A DNA stretch of 64,000 nt from M3007 sp046329435 (GTDB lineage: Bacteria; Bacteroidota; Bacteroidia; Chitinophagales; Saprospiraceae): NCBI GenBank assembly GCA_046329435.1, contig JAXLUR010000001.1, positions 434,001-498,000 on the forward strand, in the 5' to 3' direction. Below the pieces are notes generated by a model. The model did no database searches, had not been told where the DNA came from, and saw nothing but the letters and a program-made list of their open reading frames with translations. Both the position numbers and the translations under genes were made by a program. Positions 43,994-52,797 of this stretch are shown here, one piece after another. Every line of letters begins with the position of its first letter. The stretch's first letter is position 1.

Positions 43994-45544
43994 TCAAGCC
44001 AGTTTTTCCAGCAACCGGCGCATATCTGTTTTTTCACCGACAATACGGGAAACCTCGGAAATCGGCACCCTGATCTGCTCCATGGAGTCGCGTTCGCGGA
44101 TGGTCACCGTGTCGTCCTGCAGCGTATCAAAGTCAATCGTGACACAGTACGGCGTACCGATGGCGTCCTGTCGGCGGTAACGACGGCCAATGGCGTCTTT
44201 GTCGTCATACTGACACAAAAAGTCGAATTTCAGTGTATTGAAGACCGAGCGGGCCTTTTCCACCAGTTCTTCCTTGTTGCGCAGCAGCGGCAAAACAGCG
44301 CATTTGACCGGCGCCAGCGGGGCTGGAATGCGGAGAACGACCCGTTTGGCGTCTTCGCCCTGGGCATCGGGCACGGTTTCTTCCACCAGGGCATTGGACA
44401 AAACGGAAAGGAACATACGATCGCAACCTACCGAGGTTTCGACGACGTAGGGCACGTAGCTCTCGTTGAGTTCGGGGTCGAAATACTGCATTTTTTTGCC
44501 CGACAACTCCTGGTGCGCACCCAGGTCAAAATCGGTGCGCGAGTGAATTCCTTCCAGTTCCTTGAAACCGAAGGGGAATTCGAACTGCACATCGACGGCG
44601 GCATTGGCGTAGTGCGCGAGGTTGTCGTGGTCTTTAAAGCGCAGCTTTTCGGCAGGACCGATCGCCTGGTGCCAGGCCATACGGGCTTTTTTCCAGTAAT
44701 TGTACCACTCCATCTCGGCGCCGGGACGTACGAAGAACTGCATTTCCATTTGTTCAAATTCGCGCATGCGGAAAATGAACTGGCGGGCAATGATCTCGTT
44801 GCGGAAGGCCTTGCCGATCTGGGCGATACCAAACGGAATGCGTTGGCGCGAGGTGCGCAGCACGTTGTTGAAATTGACAAAAATACCCTGTGCCGTTTCG
44901 GGACGGAGGTAGAGCTTGCCCTCGTCGCCGGCGATGTTGCCCAACTGGGTGGAGAACATCAGGTTGAACTGGCGGACTTCCGTCCAGTTGCGGGAGCCGG
45001 TATCCGGATCGGCAATCTCCAGTTCTTCGATCAGGCTTTTCAGCGCGGCCATGTCGTTGGCTTTCATAGCCGCAGCAAGCCGTTTTTCTGTGTCGAGGGC
45101 TTTTTGAGTGTATTCGACGACGCGCGGGTTGGTTTCGCGGAACAATTTTTCGTCAAAACTCTCGCCGAATCTTTTGGCTGCTTTCGTCACCTCTTTTTCG
45201 GCTTTATCGTTCATTTTGTCGATTTCGCCTTCGATCAGCACGTCGGCGCGGTAGCGCTTTTTCGAGTCCTTGTTGTCGATCAGCGGATCGTTGAAAGCGT
45301 CAACGTGCCCCGAAGCTTTCCAGATTTTGGGGTGCATAAAAATGGCGGAGTCGAGCCCGACAATATTCTCGTGCATCTGAACCATCGCTTTCCACCAGTA
45401 TTCCTTGATGTTGCTTTTGAGTTCGGCGCCCATGGGGCCGTAGTCGTACACGCCGCCGAGGCCGTCGTACACTTCGGAGGAAGGATAGATGAAGCCGTAT
45501 TCTTTACAGTGCGAAACGAGTCGTTTGAAGAGTTCTTCTTGCAT
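43994..45544 (-). CDS. glyS: Glycyl-tRNA synthetase (dimeric, eukaryote-like type)
   Basis: The product (about 516 residues from the ATG at 45544) charges tRNA-Gly with glycine. It begins MQEELFKRLVSHCKEYGFIY and has YGPMGAELKSNIKEYWW, class II motif 2 as IGKAFRNEIIARQFIFRMRE, and motif 3 in VETSVGCDRMFLSVL, followed by the C-terminal anticodon-binding domain (PAPLAPVKCAVLPLLRNKEE). The single-polypeptide alpha2 form is usual in Bacteroidota. An upstream in-frame ATG at 45589 adds 15 non-conserved residues and is rejected. Confidence 0.95.
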   Translation of the reverse strand: MQEELFKRLVSHCKEYGFIYPSSEVYDGLGGVYDYGPMGAELKSNIKEYWWKAMVQMHENIVGLDSAIFMHPKIWKASGHVDAFNDPLIDNKDSKKRYRADVLIEGEIDKMNDKAEKEVTKAAKRFGESFDEKLFRETNPRVVEYTQKALDTEKRLAAAMKANDMAALKSLIEELEIADPDTGSRNWTEVRQFNLMFSTQLGNIAGDEGKLYLRPETAQGIFVNFNNVLRTSRQRIPFGIAQIGKAFRNEIIARQFIFRMREFEQMEMQFFVRPGAEMEWYNYWKKARMAWHQAIGPAEKLRFKDHDNLAHYANAAVDVQFEFPFGFKELEGIHSRTDFDLGAHQELSGKKMQYFDPELNESYVPYVVETSVGCDRMFLSVLSNALVEETVPDAQGEDAKRVVLRIPAPLAPVKCAVLPLLRNKEELVEKARSVFNTLKFDFLCQYDDKDAIGRRYRRQDAIGTPYCVTIDFDTLQDDTVTIRERDSMEQIRVPISEVSRIVGEKTDMRRLLEKLA

Positions 45545-45720
45545 GTGTTCAGGGAATAAAATGGGCAAATACCGCCTGTCGGCGTGCATTCTCGTAAAAA
45601 GAGGCGCAAAGGTGCGGAAAAAGCAGGAATTTCAGGGGCTCCTGCCGGTTTTTTACCAAAAAATGCAAGACGCGATGCCAGTCCGCATAATGCCTCCTGA
45701 AACAGGTTTCCCCAAAAAAA

Positions 45721-45751
45721 GCCACCCCGAATGTTCGGCATTCGGGGTGGC
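45721..45751 (-). terminator. Rho-independent terminator
   Basis: A 13-bp perfect inverted repeat (GCCACCCCGAATG and its complement) with a five-base loop. The run of seven A at 45714-45720 is the U tract in minus-strand reading, so it ends the YfhO-like transcript. Confidence 0.85.
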
Positions 45752-45777
45752 GAATCAGGCGATTTAATTCCGAAATT

Positions 45778-48294
45778 TTACTTTCGGCCTTTGCCGGCGG
45801 CCGGTTTCGTTGTCGTCGCCGGGCGTTCCTTTTTTTCTTCACCCGGCATATCGGACAAGTTGGAATGGCTGCTCAGCGGATGTTTGCGAAACCACCAGAA
45901 CATGCCGCCAAAAAAGAAGAGTATGGCGACAATCGAGGCGATCATCGAGATTTTTTCGCCCAGGTAATACGAGCGGGGTTCAAAGCGCATTTCGAGTTGC
46001 ATCTTCTCTCCCGCCGGCAAACGCATGCCCCTCAACAGGTAGTCCACCTTGATAAAATCGGGCGCAGGCTGGCCGTTGAGATAGCATTTCCAACCTTTGG
46101 ACGGCGGGTAGTACACCTCGGGGAACACGGCAAACTGCTCCGTTTTGGCGCTGTATTCGTACACCATTTTGTCGGGGTGGTAGCTGACCAGGTCGATTTT
46201 GGCCGTGCTGTCGGGTTGTATCGTAAAGCCGCTGACCGCAGTGGCAAATGATTGCTGCAACACGGCAGTATCGCGCGGATTCAGGGTGTGGAGGGCGTTG
46301 AATTCGGCGTCGCCATTGGGTACGACCTCCAGTTGTTTGACAAACCACGCATGCCCGAGGGCTTTCGGGTTGGAGACCAGTTCGCCTTTGGTGGAAATAA
46401 TGTATTTGGCGTTGAACATGCCCAGCACGTGCAGGTTCTGGCCCACGTTCCCGGTAAAGAATGTGTCGATAACTTCCTGATAACGTTGAAGTTTTGCGGC
46501 ATGGTAACCGCTCATGTTCTTGTAGAAGAACGAAGGCGTATAGTTGGTCGTGGCATCGCCCCGCGCCATATCGAACACGCGGAAATGAATGTCGGGGTCG
46601 CGTTTGATTTGCGCATCGAAAGTTTCTTCCTTGGGCGGCGCCGTTACCGAACGTTTGGATTCATACTGATCGGCAGTGATCGTCCGGGTGCAAACCATCC
46701 AGTTGTCGAGTAAAGAGACCGCTGCAAGCGCCCCGACCGTAAGCCCGGCTTTGAGCATTCCGCGCAAATACAGCCAGATCAGCGCCGAAGCGGCGAGGAT
46801 GAAGCCCAGCGAACGGAAGGCGTCCGAACGGGCCATGCTTTCGCGGTCGCGGATCAGCATCTCGGAAAGGTTGGGAATATTGATCTGCTCGGCCAGTTTG
46901 GCATCGCGCGGGCCGGGGCCAGCGCCCATGAATGCCACATAAAGGCAAACCACGGCCGTAGCGCCCAGCGCGACGTACAAAGCCTGCATTTTTTTCTCCC
47001 GGCTGATGTCCGGATCGCACAACTTTTGCAAACCCAACGCCGAAAGGGCGGCTACACACAACATGCTCAGGCCGAGTGCCATCGACACCGCCCTGAACTT
47101 GTTGAACATGGGCAGAATGTCGTAAAAGATATCATTGAGGAAAAAGTTTTTGCCCCAGGCCAGGCTCAGGCTGAACAGGCCGCCGGCCAGCAACCACCAT
47201 TTGGTGCCGCCCGGCGCCAGCCAGGCGCCGAAAATGAAGAGAAATACGACCACTGCGCCAAAATAGATGGCCGTGCCCACAAAAGGTTGTTCTCCCCAAT
47301 AAAAGGCCGATGAAATCTGACGCCCCAACTGGCGTTTTTCGGCTTCGGAACGGCCTTTGGCCAGCATGTCGTAGAACTCGCCCTTGCGAATGGTTTCGCT
47401 CGCACCGCCACCGAATGCGTGCGGAACCAGCAACGTGAGGCTTTCGCCGACTCCGTAACTCCATCCGAAAAGATACTCTTTATCGAGGCCGTCGCCTTTG
47501 CCGGAACGCTGCGATAACTCTGATTTGCCGCGTATCGTTTCCTGGCTGTACTCATAGGTCGGCCAGATACGCGACAGGTTGCAGGCAAAACCAATGGCAA
47601 TGGCCAGGCCGCACGCAACGATCCCTCTGCCCCAAAGGGCGAAACTTTTGTGGCGAACCGCCTCCACCAGCTGAACAAGGAAATAGATGCCGATGATCAG
47701 CAGGGAGTAATAGGTGATTTGCACGTGATTGACGTACACCTGCATGGCGGTAAACAACGCCAGCATGCCTGCGCCCAGCAACCATCGGCCGTTGAAAGCC
47801 ATCACCACGCCCGCCAGCATTGCCGGAGTGAGGGCCAGGGCGGCCATTTTAGTCGAGTGGCCGGCTTCGATGATATCGATGTTGTAGGTGGAAATGCCGA
47901 AGGCCAGTGCGCCAAAAACCGCAACGCGCCAGTCCAGTTTCAACACGCTCAAAAAGAGGTACATGCAAAACATGGCGGCAAAAACCTGCGTCCAGACCGA
48001 AGTGTAATCGCCAAACAAAAACATCGCCTTGGTCAGGAAGCGTGTGTAGTTGCCTTCCACCGGCGAATAAATCTGGTAGGATGGCATCCCGCTGAATGCG
48101 CTGTTGGTCCACAGAGGGGCGTGTCCGTCTTTTTTCAGATAAGCCTGTATCTCCGTTTGCATGGCCCGCGCCTTGTCGTTGTCAGGCTGTGGCAACACCT
48201 TGCCGCTGAATGCGTTGGGGGCAAAAAAGAACATGGCGACAGCCAGCATAATGCCGGCGGCGATCAAATGGGGCAGCAGTTTTTTAAAATCCAT
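45778..48294 (-). CDS. YfhO-family multi-pass membrane protein
   Basis: The 838-residue product has about 12-14 transmembrane helices, starting LLPHLIAAGIMLAVAMFFF, then a periplasmic loop with NSAFSGMPSYQIYSP, and many further helices up to a final one near residue 800. A large soluble domain lies around 570-780. The layout fits the YfhO/GT-C-like superfamily, whose members are proposed to transfer lipid-linked sugars (YfhO of Bacillus/Listeria glycosylates lipoteichoic acid). In Bacteroidota the substrate is unknown. The C-terminus is a Lys/Pro-rich cytoplasmic tail (EEKKERPATTTKPAAGKGRK). Confidence 0.85.
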   Translation of the reverse strand: MDFKKLLPHLIAAGIMLAVAMFFFAPNAFSGKVLPQPDNDKARAMQTEIQAYLKKDGHAPLWTNSAFSGMPSYQIYSPVEGNYTRFLTKAMFLFGDYTSVWTQVFAAMFCMYLFLSVLKLDWRVAVFGALAFGISTYNIDIIEAGHSTKMAALALTPAMLAGVVMAFNGRWLLGAGMLALFTAMQVYVNHVQITYYSLLIIGIYFLVQLVEAVRHKSFALWGRGIVACGLAIAIGFACNLSRIWPTYEYSQETIRGKSELSQRSGKGDGLDKEYLFGWSYGVGESLTLLVPHAFGGGASETIRKGEFYDMLAKGRSEAEKRQLGRQISSAFYWGEQPFVGTAIYFGAVVVFLFIFGAWLAPGGTKWWLLAGGLFSLSLAWGKNFFLNDIFYDILPMFNKFRAVSMALGLSMLCVAALSALGLQKLCDPDISREKKMQALYVALGATAVVCLYVAFMGAGPGPRDAKLAEQINIPNLSEMLIRDRESMARSDAFRSLGFILAASALIWLYLRGMLKAGLTVGALAAVSLLDNWMVCTRTITADQYESKRSVTAPPKEETFDAQIKRDPDIHFRVFDMARGDATTNYTPSFFYKNMSGYHAAKLQRYQEVIDTFFTGNVGQNLHVLGMFNAKYIISTKGELVSNPKALGHAWFVKQLEVVPNGDAEFNALHTLNPRDTAVLQQSFATAVSGFTIQPDSTAKIDLVSYHPDKMVYEYSAKTEQFAVFPEVYYPPSKGWKCYLNGQPAPDFIKVDYLLRGMRLPAGEKMQLEMRFEPRSYYLGEKISMIASIVAILFFFGGMFWWFRKHPLSSHSNLSDMPGEEKKERPATTTKPAAGKGRK

Positions 48295-48385
48295 GGATAT
48301 GAATATTAATTTGGCAGGTGGCGAAGGTAGGTAATTGCTTTGGTTCGCGGCGCTTCACGCACGCCAGGGAATGCGTCATGGACGA

Positions 48386-49036
48386 TCAATTCATCTTTTT
48401 CAACAAATCCCGCAGCGCTTCGTCCGGTATCTCATGGCCTCCGGGAAAGCGGGTTTCTTCAAAATCCACCCCGTTTTTATCTTCTATTTCGTGTATCTGA
48501 TCCAGGCGATCGGGCGTAAGAAAGGGATCGGTTGTGCCATACAACAGGTAAAGATTTTTGTCTTTCAGGTATTCCTGATGCGCGGCGTAATCCAGGTCTT
48601 CGGGGGGCATGCCGGCCCACAGCACGAGGTCGTGAAAGTGCGGCTGGTTGCGCAAAATCCAGCGACAAACCGTGGCGGTGCCCTGGGAAAAACCGAGCAG
48701 CACAATCCGAACCTGTTCGGGCAACTGGCTCAGGCAATGATTGTACAAGGTCTGGAGGTAAAGGGCATTGTCCTGAATGGCACTTTCCCTGAAACGACGC
48801 GTCATCCAGTTGGCGCCCACATCGCCGGCAAAACCTTTTTTGTAAAAATGATTCAAACCTTCGGGCGCAACCACCCAGTTGCTGCCGTTGTCGAGTAATT
48901 GAAAATCGTTGAGAAACTCGTCGGCCAGCTGGGCATAGCCATGACAAACGATCCACAATTGCCGGACGTGCGGCCCGGGTTCTCCCAGAGAAAAAAAGTG
49001 GGCAGTTCTGGAAACGACGAGAGACTGGCTGCGCAT
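48386..49036 (-). CDS. Alpha/beta-hydrolase, phospholipase/carboxylesterase type
   Basis: The 216-residue product is a small alpha/beta-hydrolase. The nucleophile Ser lies in LLGFSQGTATVCRW, the Asp in YGTTDPFLTPDR and the His in FPGGHEIPDEAL. The oxyanion-side segment is LWIVCHGYAQLADEF. The length and GFSQG motif match the lysophospholipase/carboxylesterase (YpfH-like) family. There is no signal peptide, so it is cytoplasmic, and the substrate is unknown. It lies 92 bases upstream of the YfhO-like gene on the same strand. Confidence 0.87.
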   Translation of the reverse strand: MRSQSLVVSRTAHFFSLGEPGPHVRQLWIVCHGYAQLADEFLNDFQLLDNGSNWVVAPEGLNHFYKKGFAGDVGANWMTRRFRESAIQDNALYLQTLYNHCLSQLPEQVRIVLLGFSQGTATVCRWILRNQPHFHDLVLWAGMPPEDLDYAAHQEYLKDKNLYLLYGTTDPFLTPDRLDQIHEIEDKNGVDFEETRFPGGHEIPDEALRDLLKKMN

Positions 49037-49087
49037 GGGTACAATTTTTGTCAGAAGATGCGGCGAAAGGTAGGCAGCTAGGCGAAT

Positions 49088-49122
49088 TTTGCATAAAACC
49101 CGATAAAATTTGCCTAATTTTG
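49088..49122 (+). promoter_or_regulatory. Bacteroidota-type promoter of the 643-residue T9SS protein
   Basis: TTTG (49088-49091) and TAATTTTG (49115-49122) are 23 bases apart and lie about 45 bases before the ATG at 49169. Confidence 0.5.
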
Positions 49123-49168
49123 CTCGTCTCCTGTTGTTTTCTGACTATTCAAAAGCCGATTTCATCCC

Positions 49169-51100
49169 ATGTCCCGTGTTGTTCGTGCAGGATTAATCAC
49201 CTTATTCTGCCTAAATTTTTTTGCTCCCCGGGCCCGCGCCTGCGGGTACGATTTCATCGGAGATTGCTCTACCAGCATCGGTTTGAAAATCAACGGCACG
49301 CTGGACAGTTTCATCGTCGCCGAATGTCCGTTCGGCAAGGTGTTCAACGGCCTCGATCTGGGCGTCATCCAAAATCTTAACCTCGCCCATGCCAAAGGAG
49401 TGACCTGGGAAAGCTGTCAGAACAACGTCAGCGGACTGGCACTCTACTACAGGGTGTACGAGCAGGGCCAAAACGGCCCCTCCTGGCAAACACTTCAACT
49501 GGCTCAGGATTATTTCACCCTCGTCGGACCGTACACCACGCGGTACAGGAGTAAAAACACCAATGTCAGTTTGTCAAACGGCCTTACTTCCGGCAAACAC
49601 TACGTGCTGGAAATTTACTGGCGTGCAGAAATCGATACGATCGGCGATGATTTCGTTCCAGAAACCTTCATTGTCCAGAACAACAACGGCCAGAACTACA
49701 AACTCCTTTTCGAATACGGTGGAGCCTCCGCACCCCCCTTCTCGGTAGTTGAAACGCAGCATCAGAACATCCGCTGCTACGGCGATTCCACGGGCATCGC
49801 AGGGGTATCGGTGTACGGCAATCAAAGTAACCTGTTCTACACCTGGTCAGGTTATAACAACAATTTCCCGGCCTTGTCCAACTTGTCGGCAGGCACCTAC
49901 ACTGTCACGGTGTCGGGCGTCAACGGGTACACCCAAAGTCGAAGTATCCAGATTACGCAGCCGCCGCAGATACAGAATCAATTTGTTGATATACAACCAA
50001 TTGCATGCAACGGCCAGGGCGGTTCGGCAACGGCCCTTAGCACGGGCGGCGTTGCGCCGCTGCAATACCTGTGGAGCACAGGCGCGACGACCCAATCCAG
50101 TCCCATCCCCTTTGCCGGCGCCTGGCAGCTCACGGTGACCGACGCAAATGCCTGCAACAAGGTTTTTTCCGTGCAAGTCCCCGGAGGAATAGGCGCGGAA
50201 CTCAACTTATACCGCGAGATATGCGCCGGCGAAAGCCTGTTTTTTGAAGGCAATACTTACACGCAGGCAGGGCTGTACGACATCATCGACAGCGGTCCGG
50301 GCGGCTGCGACACGATCAAACACCTGACGCTGGCAGTATTGGCGCCCGCAGGTTTGCTGGCGGGCCTGCCCTCCGACGTTTCGCTCGATTGCAATCAGGC
50401 GACTGTGGAATTGTGCATGGCTCAACAAGCCGGCGCCGCGTATCTGTGGACGGATGCACAAAACGGCGCCCTGGCCAATTCCGCCTGTCTGGAAATCAAT
50501 TCTGATGGCTACCTGACCGCCGCCGCATGGCTGTCGGGGCAAAATATTGCCTGCGTCGCTTCGGCTACCATAGCGGTGCAAGCCGATTTTCAGCAGCCGG
50601 CTTTTGCATTCACCGTTTTTAATGCTTCAGGGCCTTCCGAAGCGGACGGTTCGATTTGGGTCAAAGCAAGCGGCGGCGCCCCGCCCTATGCGATCATTTG
50701 GGACGCAGGCAGCGTAACGGATTCCGTCCTGGTGGTCGAAGGTCTGCAGCCGGGGCAGTATTGCTTTACAGTCGAAGGCGCAAATGGCTGTACGACAACC
50801 GATTGCGCTACTGTGTCGTTCAGCAGCGCGGTTGAGGAGGCTAGTGAACTGGCGGCACTCCCCTATCCCAATCCGGCTCGAGCGGGTGAAACCGTGCATC
50901 TGTCCCTGCTGAAAAATCGGTCTTTCGAGTACACACTGATCGACGCACAGGGCAGGTTGTTGAACCTCCACGCAATCGCCACAGACGGAGGCAACCGGGC
51001 TGTTGTCATCCCCGATCAGGCTGGAGCCGGGCCGGCATTTCTGCAGATCAAGGCAGGCTCGGTTCGATTCGGCCTTCCTTTATTGATCCTTCCTAAATAA
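49169..51100 (+). CDS. Secreted SprB-repeat protein with T9SS sorting domain
   Basis: The 643-residue product has a signal peptide (MSRVVRAGLITLFCLNFFAPRARA), an N-terminal unknown domain (about 25-195) beginning CGYDFIGDCSTSIGLKINGT, and SprB-type repeats (IRCYGDSTGIAGVSVYGNQS, IACNGQGGSATALSTGGVAP) between about 200 and 310. Further Ig-like or PKD-like modules follow to 550. The last 80 residues (ALPYPNPARAGETVHLSLLK to FGLPLLILPK) look like a type A sorting domain. It is therefore predicted to be exported by the type IX system to the cell surface or medium. It stands alone with its own promoter. Function is unknown. Confidence 0.83.
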   Translation: MSRVVRAGLITLFCLNFFAPRARACGYDFIGDCSTSIGLKINGTLDSFIVAECPFGKVFNGLDLGVIQNLNLAHAKGVTWESCQNNVSGLALYYRVYEQGQNGPSWQTLQLAQDYFTLVGPYTTRYRSKNTNVSLSNGLTSGKHYVLEIYWRAEIDTIGDDFVPETFIVQNNNGQNYKLLFEYGGASAPPFSVVETQHQNIRCYGDSTGIAGVSVYGNQSNLFYTWSGYNNNFPALSNLSAGTYTVTVSGVNGYTQSRSIQITQPPQIQNQFVDIQPIACNGQGGSATALSTGGVAPLQYLWSTGATTQSSPIPFAGAWQLTVTDANACNKVFSVQVPGGIGAELNLYREICAGESLFFEGNTYTQAGLYDIIDSGPGGCDTIKHLTLAVLAPAGLLAGLPSDVSLDCNQATVELCMAQQAGAAYLWTDAQNGALANSACLEINSDGYLTAAAWLSGQNIACVASATIAVQADFQQPAFAFTVFNASGPSEADGSIWVKASGGAPPYAIIWDAGSVTDSVLVVEGLQPGQYCFTVEGANGCTTTDCATVSFSSAVEEASELAALPYPNPARAGETVHLSLLKNRSFEYTLIDAQGRLLNLHAIATDGGNRAVVIPDQAGAGPAFLQIKAGSVRFGLPLLILPK

Positions 51101-51188
51101 GCATTTTTGGTGTCTGCTGGGCACAAGTTTTTTTCAATATGAACGTTAGATGGGCGGGTTTTCAAGCACACATTAATGTCGGAGCACT

Positions 51189-51218
51189 GTTGGGCATCCG
51201 ATGATTTGTGTAACTTTG
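51189..51218 (+). promoter_or_regulatory. Bacteroidota-type promoter of the 145-residue lipoprotein
   Basis: TAACTTTG (51211-51218) matches TAnnTTTG exactly; GTTG (51189-51192) lies 18 bases upstream. The leader to the ATG at 51272 would be about 45 bases. Confidence 0.6.
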
Positions 51219-51271
51219 CCCCGTATTACTTCAAAACTATCATTCTATCACCGACTCAAAAGTTTCAAATC

Positions 51272-51706
51272 ATGAGCAAAAAACTGTTTCTGCTGCCTGT
51301 TCTTATGCTGGTACTTGCTGCAGGCGCCCTGACCACCTCCTGCAACAAAGACTGTAAAACCGATCAAAAAGATTTCACGGGTACTTACCTCGTTACTGAA
51401 GACTGCTCGCTGAGCAATCCGACTTCCTATCCCGCCGTTATTTCGGCCGGTGCTGCTGACAACGAAGTGTTGATCACCAATGTCTGGGGTGCTTTCCAGA
51501 ACAGCGTTAAAGCTACGATCGACTGCGACAATATCACCATCGCCCGTCAGGAGCCGGATGGCGACAAATTCTTCGTTGAAGGTTCGGGTACCCGCACCAA
51601 AGACGGCGACCGCGTAACCATCACGTTCTCCTACTCCGTAAGCGACGAAACCGGCGCTACTGTCCTTACCGACAACTGCTCCAGCACGGTTTACACCCGC
51701 CAGTAA
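51272..51706 (+). CDS. Small lipoprotein, lipocalin-like size
   Basis: The 144-residue product has a lipoprotein signal (MSKKLFLLPVLMLVLAAGALTTSC, lipobox TTSC) followed by NKDCKTDQKDFTGTYLVTED. The mature part is a small beta-rich domain with four Cys and ends VLTDNCSSTVYTRQ. The pattern FTGTYLVTEDCSL..YP and the regular beta strands resemble the small lipocalin-like lipoproteins common in this phylum; that resemblance is an inference. The ATG at 51272 is preferred over an upstream one at 51176 because it begins the signal peptide and lies after the promoter. Confidence 0.75.
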   Translation: MSKKLFLLPVLMLVLAAGALTTSCNKDCKTDQKDFTGTYLVTEDCSLSNPTSYPAVISAGAADNEVLITNVWGAFQNSVKATIDCDNITIARQEPDGDKFFVEGSGTRTKDGDRVTITFSYSVSDETGATVLTDNCSSTVYTRQ

Positions 51707-51731
51707 GCAAACGGTAATTTACCGACAATAA

Positions 51732-51766
51732 AAAAACGGCCGCTCTCGACGAGAGCGGCCGTTTTT
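51732..51766. terminator. Bidirectional rho-independent terminator
   Basis: A 16-bp perfect inverted repeat (AAAAACGGCCGCTCTC and its complement) with a three-base loop separates the convergent lipoprotein and 150-residue protein genes. Confidence 0.9.
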
Positions 51767-51788
51767 ATTTGGGATGATCGGGAGGGCA

Positions 51789-52241
51789 TTAGTTGCCGCC
51801 GCCGCCTTGCATCTTTTTCTTCTTTTCGGAAGTATTGGGCTGGGCCTGCATTTTGTCCTGCTTCTCCGTCGTATTGGAGTTGCCCTGCATTTTGTCCGAC
51901 TTCGGATTGGTCGGGGCCGGCGGTTGCGGTTGCGGGAGCGGCTGCGAGGTGCCAGGCTTGGTCGTCGTTTTGCCTTTGCCGCCGCCAGCCGGTTTTTTAC
52001 CCGGGGTAGCAGCTGCCTTGGCTTCTTCTTCGGCCTGCCATTGCGTGAACTGGCTTTGTGCTTCGGCGGTTACGCGGGCGTTGCACTCCTCGTCTTTCGA
52101 TGCGCGGAGCTCTTCCAGCTTTGCTTTCACGGCGGTATCGATTTCCGCTTTTTGTTGTTCAAGCGTTTTGCCGCCGAAAGCCGTCAGGGTTACAAAGCCG
52201 GCGACGGCAAGAGCACCGGCAAAGAGCAATTTCTTATTCAT
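51789..52241 (-). CDS. Small secreted charged protein, paralog of neighbour
   Basis: The 150-residue product has a signal peptide (MNKKLLFAGALAVAGFVTLTAFG) and a short helical region EQQKAEIDTAVKAKLEELRA with one Cys (EECNARVTAEAQSQFTQW). The C-terminal half is a low-complexity Lys/Pro/Gln tail ending KKKKMQGGGGN. The helical part is similar to that of the next gene (52306-52572: AKCDAEFQARVSAELENMKA), so the pair is a probable tandem duplication with the tail added or lost. I do not recognise the family. Periplasmic location is inferred from the signal sequence. Confidence 0.7.
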   Translation of the reverse strand: MNKKLLFAGALAVAGFVTLTAFGGKTLEQQKAEIDTAVKAKLEELRASKDEECNARVTAEAQSQFTQWQAEEEAKAAATPGKKPAGGGKGKTTTKPGTSQPLPQPQPPAPTNPKSDKMQGNSNTTEKQDKMQAQPNTSEKKKKMQGGGGN

Positions 52242-52305
52242 AGATTCTAGAATTTTTTTTCGGTTAAAAAATGATGCAAAAATGCATTAGGGACAATGCC
52301 GCGGA

Positions 52306-52572
52306 TTAGCGGGAAGCGCCGGGTTGTACCGTGGCGCCATTGCCGGCAGACTGGAATTGAGCTTTCATGTTTTCCAGTTCGGCCGATACGCGTGCCTGAA
52401 ACTCGGCATCGCATTTGGCGTTCATTTCGCTTTCAACGGCAGCTTTGCCAGCGTCGAAGCCTTTCTGGATTTCTGCCTGCACCTGCTCGTCGGTGAGCAG
52501 TTTTTCGCCGCAGGAAGCCAGGGAAAACATCAAAGCCGCTCCGGCAAGCATTCCTAAAACAGTTTTTTTCAT
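52306..52572 (-). CDS. Small lipoprotein, paralog of neighbour
   Basis: The 88-residue product (ATG at 52572) has a lipoprotein signal MKKTVLGMLAGAALMFSLASC (lipobox LASC) and a single amphipathic helical region TDEQVQAEIQKGFDAGKAAV then AKCDAEFQARVSAELENMKA. A TACTTTTG -7-like box lies at 52608-52615 on the minus strand. An upstream in-frame ATG at 52659 precedes the promoter element and is rejected. It is a divergent paralog of the 150-residue protein 65 bases downstream. No function can be assigned. Confidence 0.72.
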   Translation of the reverse strand: MKKTVLGMLAGAALMFSLASCGEKLLTDEQVQAEIQKGFDAGKAAVESEMNAKCDAEFQARVSAELENMKAQFQSAGNGATVQPGASR

Positions 52573-52797
52573 GTGACAAAAGAGTTTTGATTGGTGAAAA
52601 AGATAGGCAAAAGTAGGGGATGTGCAGGAAGTTGACACGACCCTGAATGAAATTTTCATTCAATGCGCTTTGTCGCTCCTTTAATTCCGATTACTTTTTT
52701 CGCCCAAACAAACGGTAATTTCGCCAGATAATTGTCTGAACGGAATCCTCGTTTCCAGGCGAATCAAAGGATGCCTTTAACTGCCAGTTTTACACAC

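Noticed and set aside
43934..45559. 541-codon open frame on the + strand opposite glyS.
   Set aside because: The minus strand carries a complete, motif-supported glycyl-tRNA synthetase. The + frame product is Phe/His/Val-rich with no recognisable domain, a common shadow in GC-rich genes.
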